From: Treponema_B putidum
Lineage (GTDB): Bacteria; Spirochaetota; Spirochaetia; Treponematales; Treponemataceae
Assembly (NCBI RefSeq): GCF_007830595.1
Contig: NZ_VLLD01000002.1
Reading direction: 5' to 3' (one strand)
Length of the DNA: 64,000 nt
The notes under the pieces were generated by a model. The model made no database searches. It was given only the letters and a program-made list of their open reading frames with translations, and was not told where the DNA came from. Numbering within the stretch: the stretch's first letter is position 1; every line of letters begins with the position of its first letter. The translations under genes were made by a program, and so were the position numbers. Shown in pieces: positions 8,791-18,205 of this stretch.

Positions 8791-8931
8791 CATAACTCCT
8801 AATTTTTGTTCTCAATTATAAAACATCTCAATCGGTTTTTGGTTTTATCTTGATGAGGGATTATATCACAAGAATAAAGTACCGTCAATCTTAAACTTTG
8901 ACTTGAGATTGAGCTGTCTTTAACTGTGTAA

Positions 8932-10755
8932 TTATAAATTCCCATTAAATTTATCTTTAAAAATTTCATTTAATTTTTTTGCAATTTTTAATCCTAAGTC
9001 TTCGTTAAATTTTATTTCCTTCCGATCATAGGTAAATATGCCGTTTATTTCGTCTTCTACGTCGCTTACCTGAGTATAGATTGAGGCACTCAAACCTTTT
9101 TCAATAGCAGGCAAAACATCTTTTTTATAAAGATTCCAAACAGCTTCATTCAATTCTTCTTTGCTGACGAACATTTTATAGCCGAATAAAATATCCGAGC
9201 TCATGTGTCCTTGAACCGGCAAACTAAACCCTCCGAATTCCGTAAGGGCAAGTATCCTTCCCCTCTTGTCTTTTTTCGGCCTAAAGGTCTTATAGTAAAT
9301 GTGGTAACTGTGAAAATCCCCTTCTCCCTGATCAAAGTAACCGCTTGCATGATCAATTAAGCGTGTTGTGTCTTTTTTGCGTATAAGGGCGGCGGCATAG
9401 GCAGCATCGAACTGTCCCCAGCCTTCGTTAAAGGGAACCCAGACTGCAATGGAAGTTATGCTATACAATAAATCGATAGTACGCTCTGCATCGCGCATAA
9501 AATTTTTTCGGCCTGATTCGCTTTTTCTTCCATGAAGAGCATAGCGGCTTTTCCCGTCCTTAAAATTAAAACCGAGCCAAGGAGCATACTTTACGACAAA
9601 GTCTTTATATGGGCCGCCCCCGCTTACAAAGTCTTGCCATACAAGCATACCTAGTTTATCGCAATGATAATACCAACGAAGCGGTTCTATTTTTATGTGC
9701 TTTCTAAGCATATTAAAACCCATATTTTTAAGCGTTTTAATTTCCCATATCATAGCCTCATCTGAAGAAGGGGTGTACATGCCGTCGCTCCAATAACCTT
9801 GATCCAAGAGACCGTGATGAAAAATCGGCTTTCCATTTAAACTTAAAACAGGTCCGGATTTGCCGTCAAGAAGTCCGAATTCCCTCATACCGAAATAAGA
9901 ATACACAGTATCTTTTCCGGCTTTGATTTCAAGGTCATATAAAAAAGGACTTTCTGGGCTCCAGCTTTTAAAGTCATCCGGCATTTTTAAAAAGATATGG
10001 TTATCTTGAATGTTTCCTTCTGAGACCGCTTTTTCTCCATCAAATATTTTAACCGAGATATTACCTATCTGAGGAGGCAAACCGGCTCCGCAGCACATAA
10101 AGAGTTCCAATTCAACCTCTGCCTTTTTAAAGTGAGGGGTTATTTTTACAGTCTGAATGTAGTTTTCGGGGACTCTTTCAGACCATACCGTTTGCCAAAT
10201 ACCGCTTTGCCCCGTGTACCAAATCTCTCCGCGGTTTAGGGTCTGTTTTCCGTAAGCTTCATCCCCAGTATCAGTATTATCTATAACTAAAACCGTAATT
10301 TCGGTTTTATCCGAATTTATAAAATCGGTTATATCGAAATAAAACGGCCAATAACCTCCGGAATGAGAACCGGCTTTTTTTCCGTTTATATAGACCGAAC
10401 AATGCTGATCAACCGCACCGAAATGCAATAAAAGCCTTTCCCCATCCTTACACTTTTCAAAGGCAAATTCTCTGCGGTACCATAATTTTTTTCCGGGAAG
10501 AAGCTGTCTTTGTACTCCTGAAAGCAGACTTTCCGGAGAAAATGGAACAATTATAGACCCCTCCCATTTTATGGGAGGTTCCCATTTTATGGGATGTCCT
10601 TCTGTTTCAGTTATTGCATAGTCCCACCGTCCGTTTAAACACTGCCAGTTTTCTCTTACAAGTTGAGGTCTCGGATATTCGTTTAATGGGCAGTCCTTGT
10701 TTAGGCTTTCGCCCCAAGGTGTTAAAAGCTGTTTTATAGGTTTATTTTTTCTCAT
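8932..10755 (-). CDS. Glycoside hydrolase family 2 protein (beta-galactosidase/glucuronidase type)
   Basis: 607-aa GH2 enzyme with sugar-binding domain ('WYRREFAF', 'HFGAVDQHCSVYINGKKAG'), immunoglobulin-like domain and TIM barrel. The acid/base E444 lies in 'VWVPFNEGWGQFD' and the nucleophile E506 in 'LALTEFGGF'. There is no signal peptide, so it works in the cytoplasm on imported sugars. Start chosen at the ATG at 10755, which overlaps the stop of the MFS transporter by 14 bp; the longer frame would run deep into that gene. Coupling to a transporter suggests the two take up and hydrolyse the same beta-glycoside. The precise sugar cannot be told from sequence. Confidence 0.83.
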   Translation of the reverse strand: MRKNKPIKQLLTPWGESLNKDCPLNEYPRPQLVRENWQCLNGRWDYAITETEGHPIKWEPPIKWEGSIIVPFSPESLLSGVQRQLLPGKKLWYRREFAFEKCKDGERLLLHFGAVDQHCSVYINGKKAGSHSGGYWPFYFDITDFINSDKTEITVLVIDNTDTGDEAYGKQTLNRGEIWYTGQSGIWQTVWSERVPENYIQTVKITPHFKKAEVELELFMCCGAGLPPQIGNISVKIFDGEKAVSEGNIQDNHIFLKMPDDFKSWSPESPFLYDLEIKAGKDTVYSYFGMREFGLLDGKSGPVLSLNGKPIFHHGLLDQGYWSDGMYTPSSDEAMIWEIKTLKNMGFNMLRKHIKIEPLRWYYHCDKLGMLVWQDFVSGGGPYKDFVVKYAPWLGFNFKDGKSRYALHGRKSESGRKNFMRDAERTIDLLYSITSIAVWVPFNEGWGQFDAAYAAALIRKKDTTRLIDHASGYFDQGEGDFHSYHIYYKTFRPKKDKRGRILALTEFGGFSLPVQGHMSSDILFGYKMFVSKEELNEAVWNLYKKDVLPAIEKGLSASIYTQVSDVEDEINGIFTYDRKEIKFNEDLGLKIAKKLNEIFKDKFNGNL

Positions 10756-12145
10756 AGGATTCAGTGTCCTTAGGCTCATTGTTTTTTCGTTTATTGTAAA
10801 GCTTAGATGCAAAGTAAAGTGGAATGAAGGCGCAGAGGGCTAAAACGGCACCCCAGACATAGATAGACTCTACCGGAATATTTTCTGTTATGCCGAATTC
10901 GTTTACCACGGAACCGGCTCCATTTTTTACCAAAAAATTTCCTATCACTGTTCCAATGATCATTGGGGTCAACACAAAAAATAGAATACGCATACCTTCA
11001 AACTGACCGCGTGAAGTTTCAGGGTAAAGCTCTTTTACCCACATAGTCATAGATTGAGTTACAAGAATCTGGCCTGCACCGGCTAAAAAAACCGATAAAA
11101 AAAGAGGAATATTTTGCAGGCTGAACACAGCATCCTGATTAACCGATGATGGATTTATAAAAAGAGCTAAAACACAAAGACCTAAACTGTTAAAAAGGAT
11201 TGCACAAAAAGCAAGGATAGGTGTATATCCTTTATTTATAAGCCTGCTTGCCGGAATAACGGATAAGGAGGCGGCAAGCAGGCTTAAACCTTGAATGATT
11301 CCCATTTTCGCTGCATCGAAGCCCATACGGTAAATCATCCAGTTTCCCATGTGAACAAAATAAACATTAAATGAAATAAAAAAGACGGAACTTGTTATAC
11401 AAGCCAGCATAAGTTCTTTGTGCGAAAAAAAACCTTCGGCCTTAAATACTGCTGCAAACTGCCGTGCAAAAGAGCCGGCTTTATGAGGCTTCAAGCCGGG
11501 CGAATCTTTTAATAAAAAAAGTGAAATAAGGCCTGTACCTATGACAAATAAGCCCATACACCAAAAAAGACGCTGGTAATTATTGTCGGCTCCGATTAAA
11601 AGGCCGCCCAACACAGTACCGGCTATTGTACTGATAACTGGCATAATTGCAAGCACAGCCCCAACCTGTCCTCGGTTTTTATCATTCGTCATATCGTTAC
11701 TCCATGCGTTGTAACCTGAATCATTTGCCATGGAACCGAAAAAGCTCATAAAATCATCGGCGAGGATAACAAGTACGGCAGCCCATACAGATACCTTAGC
11801 ACCGGTTCCAACCTGCCCGCTTCCTACAAATTCTGTTAGGCCGAAAAGGATGGTGGTAAGGCCCCAGACGATGTAGCCTATTGAAACAAAACGGCGGCGC
11901 TCTCCTACTCTATCCGATATGGTACCGAAGATAAAGGTCGAAAAGGTTGTTACCAATGCACTCGTAATAACCATAAGGGTTACGATTGAAGAATCTTTTG
12001 CGATTTTAGCATATACAAAGGTATTAAACCACTGATTTTCAATGTTCCAGCACAATTGACCTGCAATGCCCAATCCCCACATTAAAAACCAAAAACGCTT
12101 TGTGTTCATAAGAGTTGTTTTTTCAATATCCGTATTTGTAAGCAT
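10742..12145 (-). CDS. MFS transporter, probable sugar/glycoside carrier
   Basis: Twelve-helix major facilitator protein of about 467 aa. The loop 2-3 signature is present ('GTISDRVGERRRF') and hydrophobic helices alternate through to 'VWGAVLALCAFIPLYFASKL'. I start it at the ATG at 12145, 5 nt after GGAGG, which trims 23 codons from the longest frame. It overlaps the downstream GH2 gene by 14 bp, so substrate import and hydrolysis are probably coupled. Similarity to SLC45-type/GPH-like sugar transporters is inferred from the neighbour rather than from decisive motifs. Confidence 0.82.
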   Translation of the reverse strand: MLTNTDIEKTTLMNTKRFWFLMWGLGIAGQLCWNIENQWFNTFVYAKIAKDSSIVTLMVITSALVTTFSTFIFGTISDRVGERRRFVSIGYIVWGLTTILFGLTEFVGSGQVGTGAKVSVWAAVLVILADDFMSFFGSMANDSGYNAWSNDMTNDKNRGQVGAVLAIMPVISTIAGTVLGGLLIGADNNYQRLFWCMGLFVIGTGLISLFLLKDSPGLKPHKAGSFARQFAAVFKAEGFFSHKELMLACITSSVFFISFNVYFVHMGNWMIYRMGFDAAKMGIIQGLSLLAASLSVIPASRLINKGYTPILAFCAILFNSLGLCVLALFINPSSVNQDAVFSLQNIPLFLSVFLAGAGQILVTQSMTMWVKELYPETSRGQFEGMRILFFVLTPMIIGTVIGNFLVKNGAGSVVNEFGITENIPVESIYVWGAVLALCAFIPLYFASKLYNKRKNNEPKDTESYEKK

Positions 12146-12220
12146 TTTGCCTCCATACTTAATCCAATAAATTGCGCAAGACAATAGGTTAAACGCCGCT
12201 ATCGAACTTTGCAAAACCTA

Positions 12221-12249
12221 TTGACATTTTTTTAGTTTTGCTATATTAT
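12221..12249 (+). promoter_or_regulatory. Promoter of tRNA-Pro
   Basis: TTGACA at 12221-12226, a 17-nt spacer and TATTAT at 12244-12249 lie 11 bp upstream of the tRNA gene, a near-consensus sigma-70 promoter. Confidence 0.8.
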
Positions 12250-12260
12250 ACCCCTCATTA

Positions 12261-12334
12261 CGGGCAATAGCGCAGTTGGTTAGCGTACAAGTCTGGGGGA
12301 CTTGGGGTCCCCGGTTCAAATCCGGGTTGCCCGA
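12261..12334 (+). tRNA. tRNA-Pro (GGG)
   Basis: A full cloverleaf can be drawn. The acceptor stem CGGGCAA pairs with TTGCCCG, with discriminator A at 12334. The anticodon stem CAAGT/ACTTG encloses the loop CTGGGGG, giving anticodon GGG. The T arm is CCCGG-TTCAAAT-CCGGG. CCA is not encoded. A strong promoter precedes it and a rho-independent terminator follows directly. Confidence 0.93.
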
Positions 12335-12335
12335 T

Positions 12336-12372
12336 AAAGAACTTCGTTTTTTTAAAACGAAGTTCTTTTTTT
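12336..12372. terminator. Bidirectional terminator after tRNA-Pro
   Basis: A 15-bp stem (12336-12350 with 12354-12368; core GAACTTCGTTTT) with a run of T on the plus strand. It ends the tRNA-Pro transcript and, read leftward, lies just past the stop of the gene at 12384. Confidence 0.85.
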
Positions 12373-12383
12373 ATACTTACCTT

Positions 12384-13823
12384 TTAATATCCGAAAACAA
12401 GTTTTATTTTTGCTTCGGCTCCGGTACCTTTAAAACTTCCTGTAAATGAAGGAGATGCAGCCGAAACCGCCGTTTCAAGCCTAAAAACCCTTGTTTCCAA
12501 AAAGAGCCCCAGTTGATTTTTCCAAACTCTATCTTCACGACTCATTCCAATATATGCGCCCAAAACCTTTAAAAAACGGCTTTCCAATTTTAGTCCCGCA
12601 TCAACATAAAAGGGCTTATAACAATGGCAGCCTATGCTGGGCGTAATAATCAAATAATCATTAAAAAAAGGTCTTATATCCGAGCTTACTGAAAGTTTTA
12701 ATGGCCTGAATATATTTTTTGTAGGTAAATCATAGGTTAAATTTGTCTCGGTAAAAGATCCGCTGGGAGGCTTTATTTGAGATGCTTGATCAGGTGTTAT
12801 AAAGCCATTCATATATTGAATTAGAGATTCCATTCTAAAATCTCCCTCATATATTTTCGAAATACCCTTATTTAGTCTGGACGGAAAAATAGGAATATTT
12901 ATAACATTAAAATTCAGATTAGCAAGATCATTGAAAGTATAGGTACCGTAAAAGTTAAAATCTACACCGCCTCTTGATAAAATATCTCCTATATCTAATT
13001 TGGAATTGGGGTCTCCAAATGTAGGAAGGTGAGAGTACAAATTTAGTTTTAACTTACCCCTTGCAACTATTTTTCCGGTTATAGGATCATTGATAAACTC
13101 ATAATCCCCCATATCCGATTCCATATAAAATGCTGGTATAAAATAAGAAGTGCTTACTCTAAATTTAAATGAATTAAATTTCATACCATAAAAAATACCC
13201 GTATCTGTAAAGCCTTGTGATATTCCCGTTATTTTTCCACTGAAGCTGTTTGAAGAAAGATTTCCATTTGCTGCAAAATCGATTATATTTTTGGGAATAT
13301 TTGAAAATTCGTAACCCTCTGTTTTTATAAAAAAGCCGAATTCGGCTTTTGACTTTATATAAATATCCAAGTATATATTTGCCGTTCCGGCTGCAGATAA
13401 ATCAAACCCTGCCTTAGGCAAGGCTTTTGACATTGCGGATAAGTCAATTTCAAGAGTTTTTTGAAATAAATCGGTAATTTTAAAATATGAATTGGAAACC
13501 CCAACTTTAACTTCAATACCGAACGCAAAAGCCTCTCTGCTGTTTTTAAAAAACGATTCCTTAGGAGGCTTTTCAATTTCTTGAACTTCGGTTTCGGTAT
13601 TTTCAGGTATTTCCGTTTCGGGTTCTTTAGAATCCTCTTGCTCAGTATTTTCATCATCATTAACAGGAGACTCAACTAAATCTATTCCGTTTCTTTTTCT
13701 TATTTCGTTGAGCATTGTTTCTGTTTGCTCATCTGAATCATAAGCTGAAGAGATATCTTCTTCGGAATATGTATTTAAAACAAAAAATGAAAATATTAAA
13801 AATAAAAAAATATATTTTTTCAT
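12384..13823 (-). CDS. Exported protein, probable outer-membrane beta-barrel
   Basis: 479-aa protein with a signal peptide ('YIFLFLIFSFFVLNTYSEE'), a low-complexity acidic linker at about residues 25-90 rich in E, T and P, then a domain of alternating hydrophobic strands ending in 'EAKIKLVFGY', the terminal aromatic residue expected of an outer-membrane barrel. The second ATG (13823) is preferred because AGAGGT lies 8 nt upstream. It is 12 bp downstream of the lipoprotein gene at 13836, so the two form an operon and may act together at the cell surface. No family recognised. Confidence 0.72.
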   Translation of the reverse strand: MKKYIFLFLIFSFFVLNTYSEEDISSAYDSDEQTETMLNEIRKRNGIDLVESPVNDDENTEQEDSKEPETEIPENTETEVQEIEKPPKESFFKNSREAFAFGIEVKVGVSNSYFKITDLFQKTLEIDLSAMSKALPKAGFDLSAAGTANIYLDIYIKSKAEFGFFIKTEGYEFSNIPKNIIDFAANGNLSSNSFSGKITGISQGFTDTGIFYGMKFNSFKFRVSTSYFIPAFYMESDMGDYEFINDPITGKIVARGKLKLNLYSHLPTFGDPNSKLDIGDILSRGGVDFNFYGTYTFNDLANLNFNVINIPIFPSRLNKGISKIYEGDFRMESLIQYMNGFITPDQASQIKPPSGSFTETNLTYDLPTKNIFRPLKLSVSSDIRPFFNDYLIITPSIGCHCYKPFYVDAGLKLESRFLKVLGAYIGMSREDRVWKNQLGLFLETRVFRLETAVSAASPSFTGSFKGTGAEAKIKLVFGY

Positions 13824-13835
13824 TTGCATTACCTC

Positions 13836-15932
13836 TTAAAATTCATAAGTTATATCCATATTTGCGACAGTATAAGCCGAAAAGTTTAAGGTGCCGTTTT
13901 TGATATTTATTTCGCTGTCCTTTGGAATCGTTACTTCAATAACAATGGGGAATTTACTGCTTCTCTTTATATCTTCTATTTCTTCCTTTGACAAGTTGAT
14001 AGACATAGGTCTTTTTTCTTTTAGCTTTAGTTTTTTTTCAAATTTGAATATACTGCCGTCTTTCCATTCGGGATTGTAAATTCTTGCATCAAGCGTCAAT
14101 CCAGTATTATTTGTATACTCAATAATAAGGTTTAATTCTTTTATTGAATCAAGAACTTGGCTGGATGGGCCGGCTATGGTTTCTCCTGATTGTCTTGATA
14201 ATAAATCATTGATAGACAATACCTCTTTACATATATTATCATTTATTGTTACAGCCATAGGTATATCAAGAAGAGCATGTGCTTTAAATTCAGCCTTTTT
14301 ATCTTTTTTTATTTTATTTATTACATCTTTTGTAAGTGTGAGCTTGTTTAAACTCATATCAATTTTAAATTTAAATGCTTCAGGTTTGGATTCAAAAACA
14401 TTTTCTAGGTCTATAGAACTTTGCTCTATGCTGGCTTTAGGGATATTATTATTAAAAGTAGGATCTGCCACAAATTGTGTTTTTTCATTATTTTTATTAA
14501 TAATTTCTTTTTTTGTGCTGCCGTATTCGAGTTCTAGCTTTGTAGTTAGGAAAGGTGCAGGAGCCCCATTACCTGATAAATCGGAAACAAGATAGATATA
14601 AGCATTAATAGGTTTAGGGCTTATTCTGCTTAAAATTTCGTTGTTTTTTAATATATCGGTATTGATGGTATATTCATTATCAATTTTTAAATTTGTTCCT
14701 ATAGGCTTAATTATAGCTTTTTCTAACTCGAAATTCACATTTACTTTTCCTTCGAATGAGTATTCCGATCCCGGAGTAATATTGTAAAGAGTTAGAGTTT
14801 GATTAGAGTCATCATACCCTGCAATTTTGATCTTTACCTTAATATCCAAGGAGGGGGTAGCATTGAGCATCAGTGTGCTTTTTCCTTTAAATATGTCTTT
14901 TTCTTGAGGTTTATCATTGGTATGGTTTGCCTTAAATTGAGTAAATTCTGTTTGATGAATATTGAGGGCTTCAGATTCTAATTTTATTCCTACATCGGCA
15001 GGTAATTTATTTGTTATGTTAGCTTTTATCAAAATAGGATCTAAAGTTATTTCTTCAACATAATCCTTTATTTCGTTCGGTATATTTATTGTTTCATTAA
15101 TATTTGGTGTAATTGTTTGGTTAGTAATTTTAATTTCTTTAAATTTTTCTATATTGGAGCTAACTTTTAATTTTAAATTGATTACTTGTGTATAATCTGC
15201 AGGAATTGTACCGCTTATTTCTACATAGCCTGAAATTTTAATTGTATTGTTTGTAATTCTTTTATCTTTTAAATTAAGTTCACCTGTTAGATTGTTCTTT
15301 TTTTCAAAGTTTCCTGAAAGTTGACTTTCTTGATTTATCTGCACATGCTCATAATTTATTGTAAGTTTTTCTTTTAAAATATCATCAATACTGCCTAGGG
15401 TTATTTCAAGAATTCCCTTTTCGATGTCTGCGTAGGATAAATTCGGTGTAGTTAATTGGATAGAAATTTCAGGAGATATATCAATTTTTTCGTTATTCAT
15501 GCTCAGATCACTACCGTTTGTGTTTTGTATAGACTTTAATGGTCCTGTAGTGTGACTAATATTAATAGTTGGAATAGTTACCGAATTTTTGAGAATGGTT
15601 ATTTCTTGTTTTGATGGTATACTGTTTATCTTTTCCGCATAGTCCGTCATATCGATTTCTTTTTCAGGTACTGCATAGTGAAACAAATAATGAAGGGCAT
15701 TACCTTGATTATCTTTTGGCGTATATTTATAAATCTTTACATTTTCATTGTTTTTTAAGGTCTCACTTATATTTTCATAAACAATATTTCCTACATTTAT
15801 TTCCTTACTACCAAGGTTAACCTTTACTTGAGGGGCTGCTTTTATCTTAACTTTTTTTACAAATCCTTGCTTGCATGATGCTAAAATAATCAGAATTAGA
15901 ATGCCGAAAAATATAAATTTCTTATGTTTCAT
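13836..15932 (-). CDS. Large lipoprotein, 698 aa, function unknown
   Basis: The N-terminus has a lipoprotein signal ending in the lipobox 'ILASC' (about residues 16-20), so the mature protein is lipid-anchored. The rest is asparagine-, lysine- and isoleucine-rich with recurring phrases of the type 'EISGTIPADYTQVINLKLKV' and 'SINLSKEEIEDIKRSSKFP', suggesting repeated beta-sandwich modules. I do not recognise the family. It is followed by the probable barrel gene at 12384 and faces the acyl-CoA ligase gene across a 160-bp divergent region. Confidence 0.72.
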   Translation of the reverse strand: MKHKKFIFFGILILIILASCKQGFVKKVKIKAAPQVKVNLGSKEINVGNIVYENISETLKNNENVKIYKYTPKDNQGNALHYLFHYAVPEKEIDMTDYAEKINSIPSKQEITILKNSVTIPTINISHTTGPLKSIQNTNGSDLSMNNEKIDISPEISIQLTTPNLSYADIEKGILEITLGSIDDILKEKLTINYEHVQINQESQLSGNFEKKNNLTGELNLKDKRITNNTIKISGYVEISGTIPADYTQVINLKLKVSSNIEKFKEIKITNQTITPNINETINIPNEIKDYVEEITLDPILIKANITNKLPADVGIKLESEALNIHQTEFTQFKANHTNDKPQEKDIFKGKSTLMLNATPSLDIKVKIKIAGYDDSNQTLTLYNITPGSEYSFEGKVNVNFELEKAIIKPIGTNLKIDNEYTINTDILKNNEILSRISPKPINAYIYLVSDLSGNGAPAPFLTTKLELEYGSTKKEIINKNNEKTQFVADPTFNNNIPKASIEQSSIDLENVFESKPEAFKFKIDMSLNKLTLTKDVINKIKKDKKAEFKAHALLDIPMAVTINDNICKEVLSINDLLSRQSGETIAGPSSQVLDSIKELNLIIEYTNNTGLTLDARIYNPEWKDGSIFKFEKKLKLKEKRPMSINLSKEEIEDIKRSSKFPIVIEVTIPKDSEINIKNGTLNFSAYTVANMDITYEF

Positions 15933-15965
15933 AAACTTCTCTCCCGGTAAAAGTTGTGATCGGAC

Positions 15966-15985
15966 AAGATAAAATATTTTATCTT
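15966..15985. promoter_or_regulatory. 20-bp perfect palindrome in divergent promoter region
   Basis: AAGATAAAAT followed directly by ATTTTATCTT is a perfect 20-bp palindrome, 34 bp upstream of the lipoprotein start codon and about 108 bp upstream of the acyl-CoA ligase start. Its position suits an operator for a dimeric regulator; being wholly A/T-rich it could also be a chance cruciform. Confidence 0.35.
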
Positions 15986-16092
15986 ATGCCTTATGATTAT
16001 ATCAAATTTCTCTATACAAATCAAGTATAAAATCAATATCTTTTTTTATTTATATATTGATATATTCTTACATTTATGATAGCATTTACAAT

Positions 16093-18018
16093 ATGAGAAC
16101 TCTCGACAAATCATTACCGTTATTATTAAAACGGATTTCGGCACAATATCCAAACATACGAGCTCAAATGTTTAAGGGTGAGGATAAGGAATTTAAAAGT
16201 CTTTCTTATAAACAGTTATATGAAATTTCCCTTGATTTTGCAGCAGGACTGCTTTCTATAGGGGTAAGGCCTAAAGACCATGTGGGGCTTATAGCCGATA
16301 ACCGTAAAGAATGGCTTCATGCAAGTTTCGGCATCATGAATATCGGAGCTGCAGATGTTCCGCGAGGCTGTGATGCTACCGAACAGGAAATTACTCACAT
16401 CCTTTCCTTCTCAGAATGTAAATTTGCCGTTTTAGAAAATGAAGCACAAATAAAAAAAGTTTTAAGCAATATAGCAGAAATTCCCCTTCTGCAATCGATT
16501 ATAAGCATAGATAATGCCGATTTTAAAAAATTTGAAGAAGAATTCGGCATTAAAGAAAGAAATATTAAATTTTATACTTATGCTCAAATTATAGAATTGG
16601 GCAAAACTGCAAGAATTGAAGGTAAATTCAATCCTGAAGAATATGCGGAAAACGTCGATACCGATGATTTGGCATCTATAATCTTCACATCGGGTACTAC
16701 CGGAAACCCTAAGGGTGTTACTATGACCCACAGAAACTTTATGACGCAGCTTATGGAGCTTCCGGATAGGATTATACTTAAACCGGGCCAAAAAGCTATT
16801 TCGGTACTTCCCGTTTGGCATTCATTTGAAAGAGCTTGTGAATATGTTATAATTATTTCAGGCGGTACTATCGCTTATTCAAAGCCGATAGGAAGTATTC
16901 TTTTAGCGGATATGCTAAAAATAAACCCGACTCTTTTCCCCTCTGTCCCAAGAATCTGGGAAGCCGTTTATGACGGCATCTTTAAGGCAATGAAAAAAAG
17001 AGGCCGCCCCCTTTATTACCTCTTCTTATTCTTTATTGAAGTCGGAATAAAAACAATGCGCCTAAAAAGGAGAGTAACGGGGCAATGCCCGCATTTTCAG
17101 CGCATAACTAAGGTGCTCTACCCAATATTGGCTCTTATACCGCTTTTATGTATTGCTCCTATGTATTATATCGGGGATTTGCTTATTTACCGAACAATCC
17201 GCAAAAAGTTCGGAAAATGCTTTAGAGCAGGAGTCTCCGGAGGAGGTGCCTTGCCGCCCAATGTTGATGAATTTTTTTGGGCAATCCGAATAAGCGTTGT
17301 CGAAGGTTACGGTATCACAGAAACGGCTCCGGTTATTTGTGTACGGCCGATGCCTAAGCCTGTTTTCGGTACTTTGGGTAAACCGCTCGCTTGTTTTGAA
17401 TCTAAAATTATAGATAAAAACGGAAACGAATTGCCTCATAACAGAAAAGGATTGCTTCTTGTCAAAGGTGATGCCGTAACAAAGGGCTATTATAAGGATC
17501 CTGAAAGGACAGCTGAGGTTATAGATAAGGACGGCTGGTTTGATACCGGAGACCTTGCTATAAAAACAATTGATGGAGAATTAATTCTTAAAGGCCGCCG
17601 AAAAAATACTATAGTTTTAAGAGGCGGAGAAAACATCGAGCCTGTTCCGATAGAAGTAAAACTGCAGGAATCTCCCTTAATTTCTATTGCCGTCGTTTTA
17701 GGCCAAGATCAAAGAGCCTTGGGAGCCCTAATTGTGGTTAATAAAGAAAACCTCCAAACATGGGCGGCAAATAACGGCTTAAGAAATGTGCCTGTCGCAG
17801 AGCTTGTACATGACTTGAATGTACAAAAAATGTATGAGGCTGAGGTTGCAGAACTGGTTAACTCCAAAACCGGTTTTAAACTATTTGAAAGAATAAATAG
17901 GATTGTCCTTCTTCCTGAAGAGTTTCAGGCGGGCAGGGAATTATCTGCAAAGGGCGAAATGATGCGTCATAAGATAAATCAGCTTTACCGCAAAGAAATC
18001 TATGAACTTTTTAAATAA
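16093..18018 (+). CDS. Long-chain fatty acid--CoA ligase (AMP-binding enzyme)
   Basis: 641-aa ANL-family adenylating enzyme. The P-loop 'IIFTSGTTGNPKGVTMTH' (parts: TSGTTGNPKG), 'GYGITETAPV' and the hinge 'GWFDTGDLA' with 'LKGRRKN' are all present, which fits a long-chain acyl-CoA synthetase that activates fatty acids with ATP and CoA. The ATG at 16093 is preferred to the TTG at 16057; no ribosome binding site precedes it, while TATGAT at 16075-16080 could be a -10 box giving a very short leader. Possible hydrophobic segments at about residues 310-380 suggest membrane association. Confidence 0.88.
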   Translation: MRTLDKSLPLLLKRISAQYPNIRAQMFKGEDKEFKSLSYKQLYEISLDFAAGLLSIGVRPKDHVGLIADNRKEWLHASFGIMNIGAADVPRGCDATEQEITHILSFSECKFAVLENEAQIKKVLSNIAEIPLLQSIISIDNADFKKFEEEFGIKERNIKFYTYAQIIELGKTARIEGKFNPEEYAENVDTDDLASIIFTSGTTGNPKGVTMTHRNFMTQLMELPDRIILKPGQKAISVLPVWHSFERACEYVIIISGGTIAYSKPIGSILLADMLKINPTLFPSVPRIWEAVYDGIFKAMKKRGRPLYYLFLFFIEVGIKTMRLKRRVTGQCPHFQRITKVLYPILALIPLLCIAPMYYIGDLLIYRTIRKKFGKCFRAGVSGGGALPPNVDEFFWAIRISVVEGYGITETAPVICVRPMPKPVFGTLGKPLACFESKIIDKNGNELPHNRKGLLLVKGDAVTKGYYKDPERTAEVIDKDGWFDTGDLAIKTIDGELILKGRRKNTIVLRGGENIEPVPIEVKLQESPLISIAVVLGQDQRALGALIVVNKENLQTWAANNGLRNVPVAELVHDLNVQKMYEAEVAELVNSKTGFKLFERINRIVLLPEEFQAGRELSAKGEMMRHKINQLYRKEIYELFK

Positions 18019-18035
18019 AAAATAAATTTCAAAAA

Positions 18036-18065
18036 AAAGAACTCAAATTATTGAGTTCTTTTTTT
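18036..18065. terminator. Terminator after acyl-CoA ligase, shared with tRNA-Leu
   Basis: AAAGAACTCAA at 18036-18046 pairs with TTGAGTTCTTT at 18051-18061 followed by T's; the A run before it provides a T tract on the minus strand, so it should also end the tRNA-Leu transcript. Confidence 0.85.
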
Positions 18066-18147
18066 GCGGCGAACTGGACTTGAACCAGCACACCCGTTAA
18101 GGCATCAGCACCTCAAGCTGACGTGTCTACCATTCCACCACCGCCGC
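18065..18147 (-). tRNA. tRNA-Leu (GAG)
   Basis: Class II tRNA read on the minus strand: acceptor GCGGCGG pairs with TCGCCGC (one G-T pair), discriminator A. The anticodon stem TCAGC/GCTGA closes a loop TTGAGGT, giving anticodon GAG. A long variable arm (TGCCTTAACGGGTGT) marks it as leucine. The T loop is TTCAAGT. CCA is not encoded. Confidence 0.93.
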
Positions 18148-18157
18148 AACTGAAACG

Positions 18158-18186
18158 ATTTTATCAGATAATCAAAAAAAAGTCAA
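18158..18186 (-). promoter_or_regulatory. Promoter of tRNA-Leu
   Basis: On the minus strand, TTGACT (18186-18181), 17 nt, then TAAAAT (18163-18158), about 10 bp before the tRNA gene. Confidence 0.75.
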
Positions 18187-18205
18187 TAGAAAACAAAAAC
18201 TAAAA

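Noticed and set aside
13715..15820. Several plus-strand ORFs of 60-139 codons opposite the lipoprotein genes
   Set aside because: They are antisense to the long minus-strand lipoprotein and barrel genes and are rich in S/F/L, as expected from AT-rich shadows.
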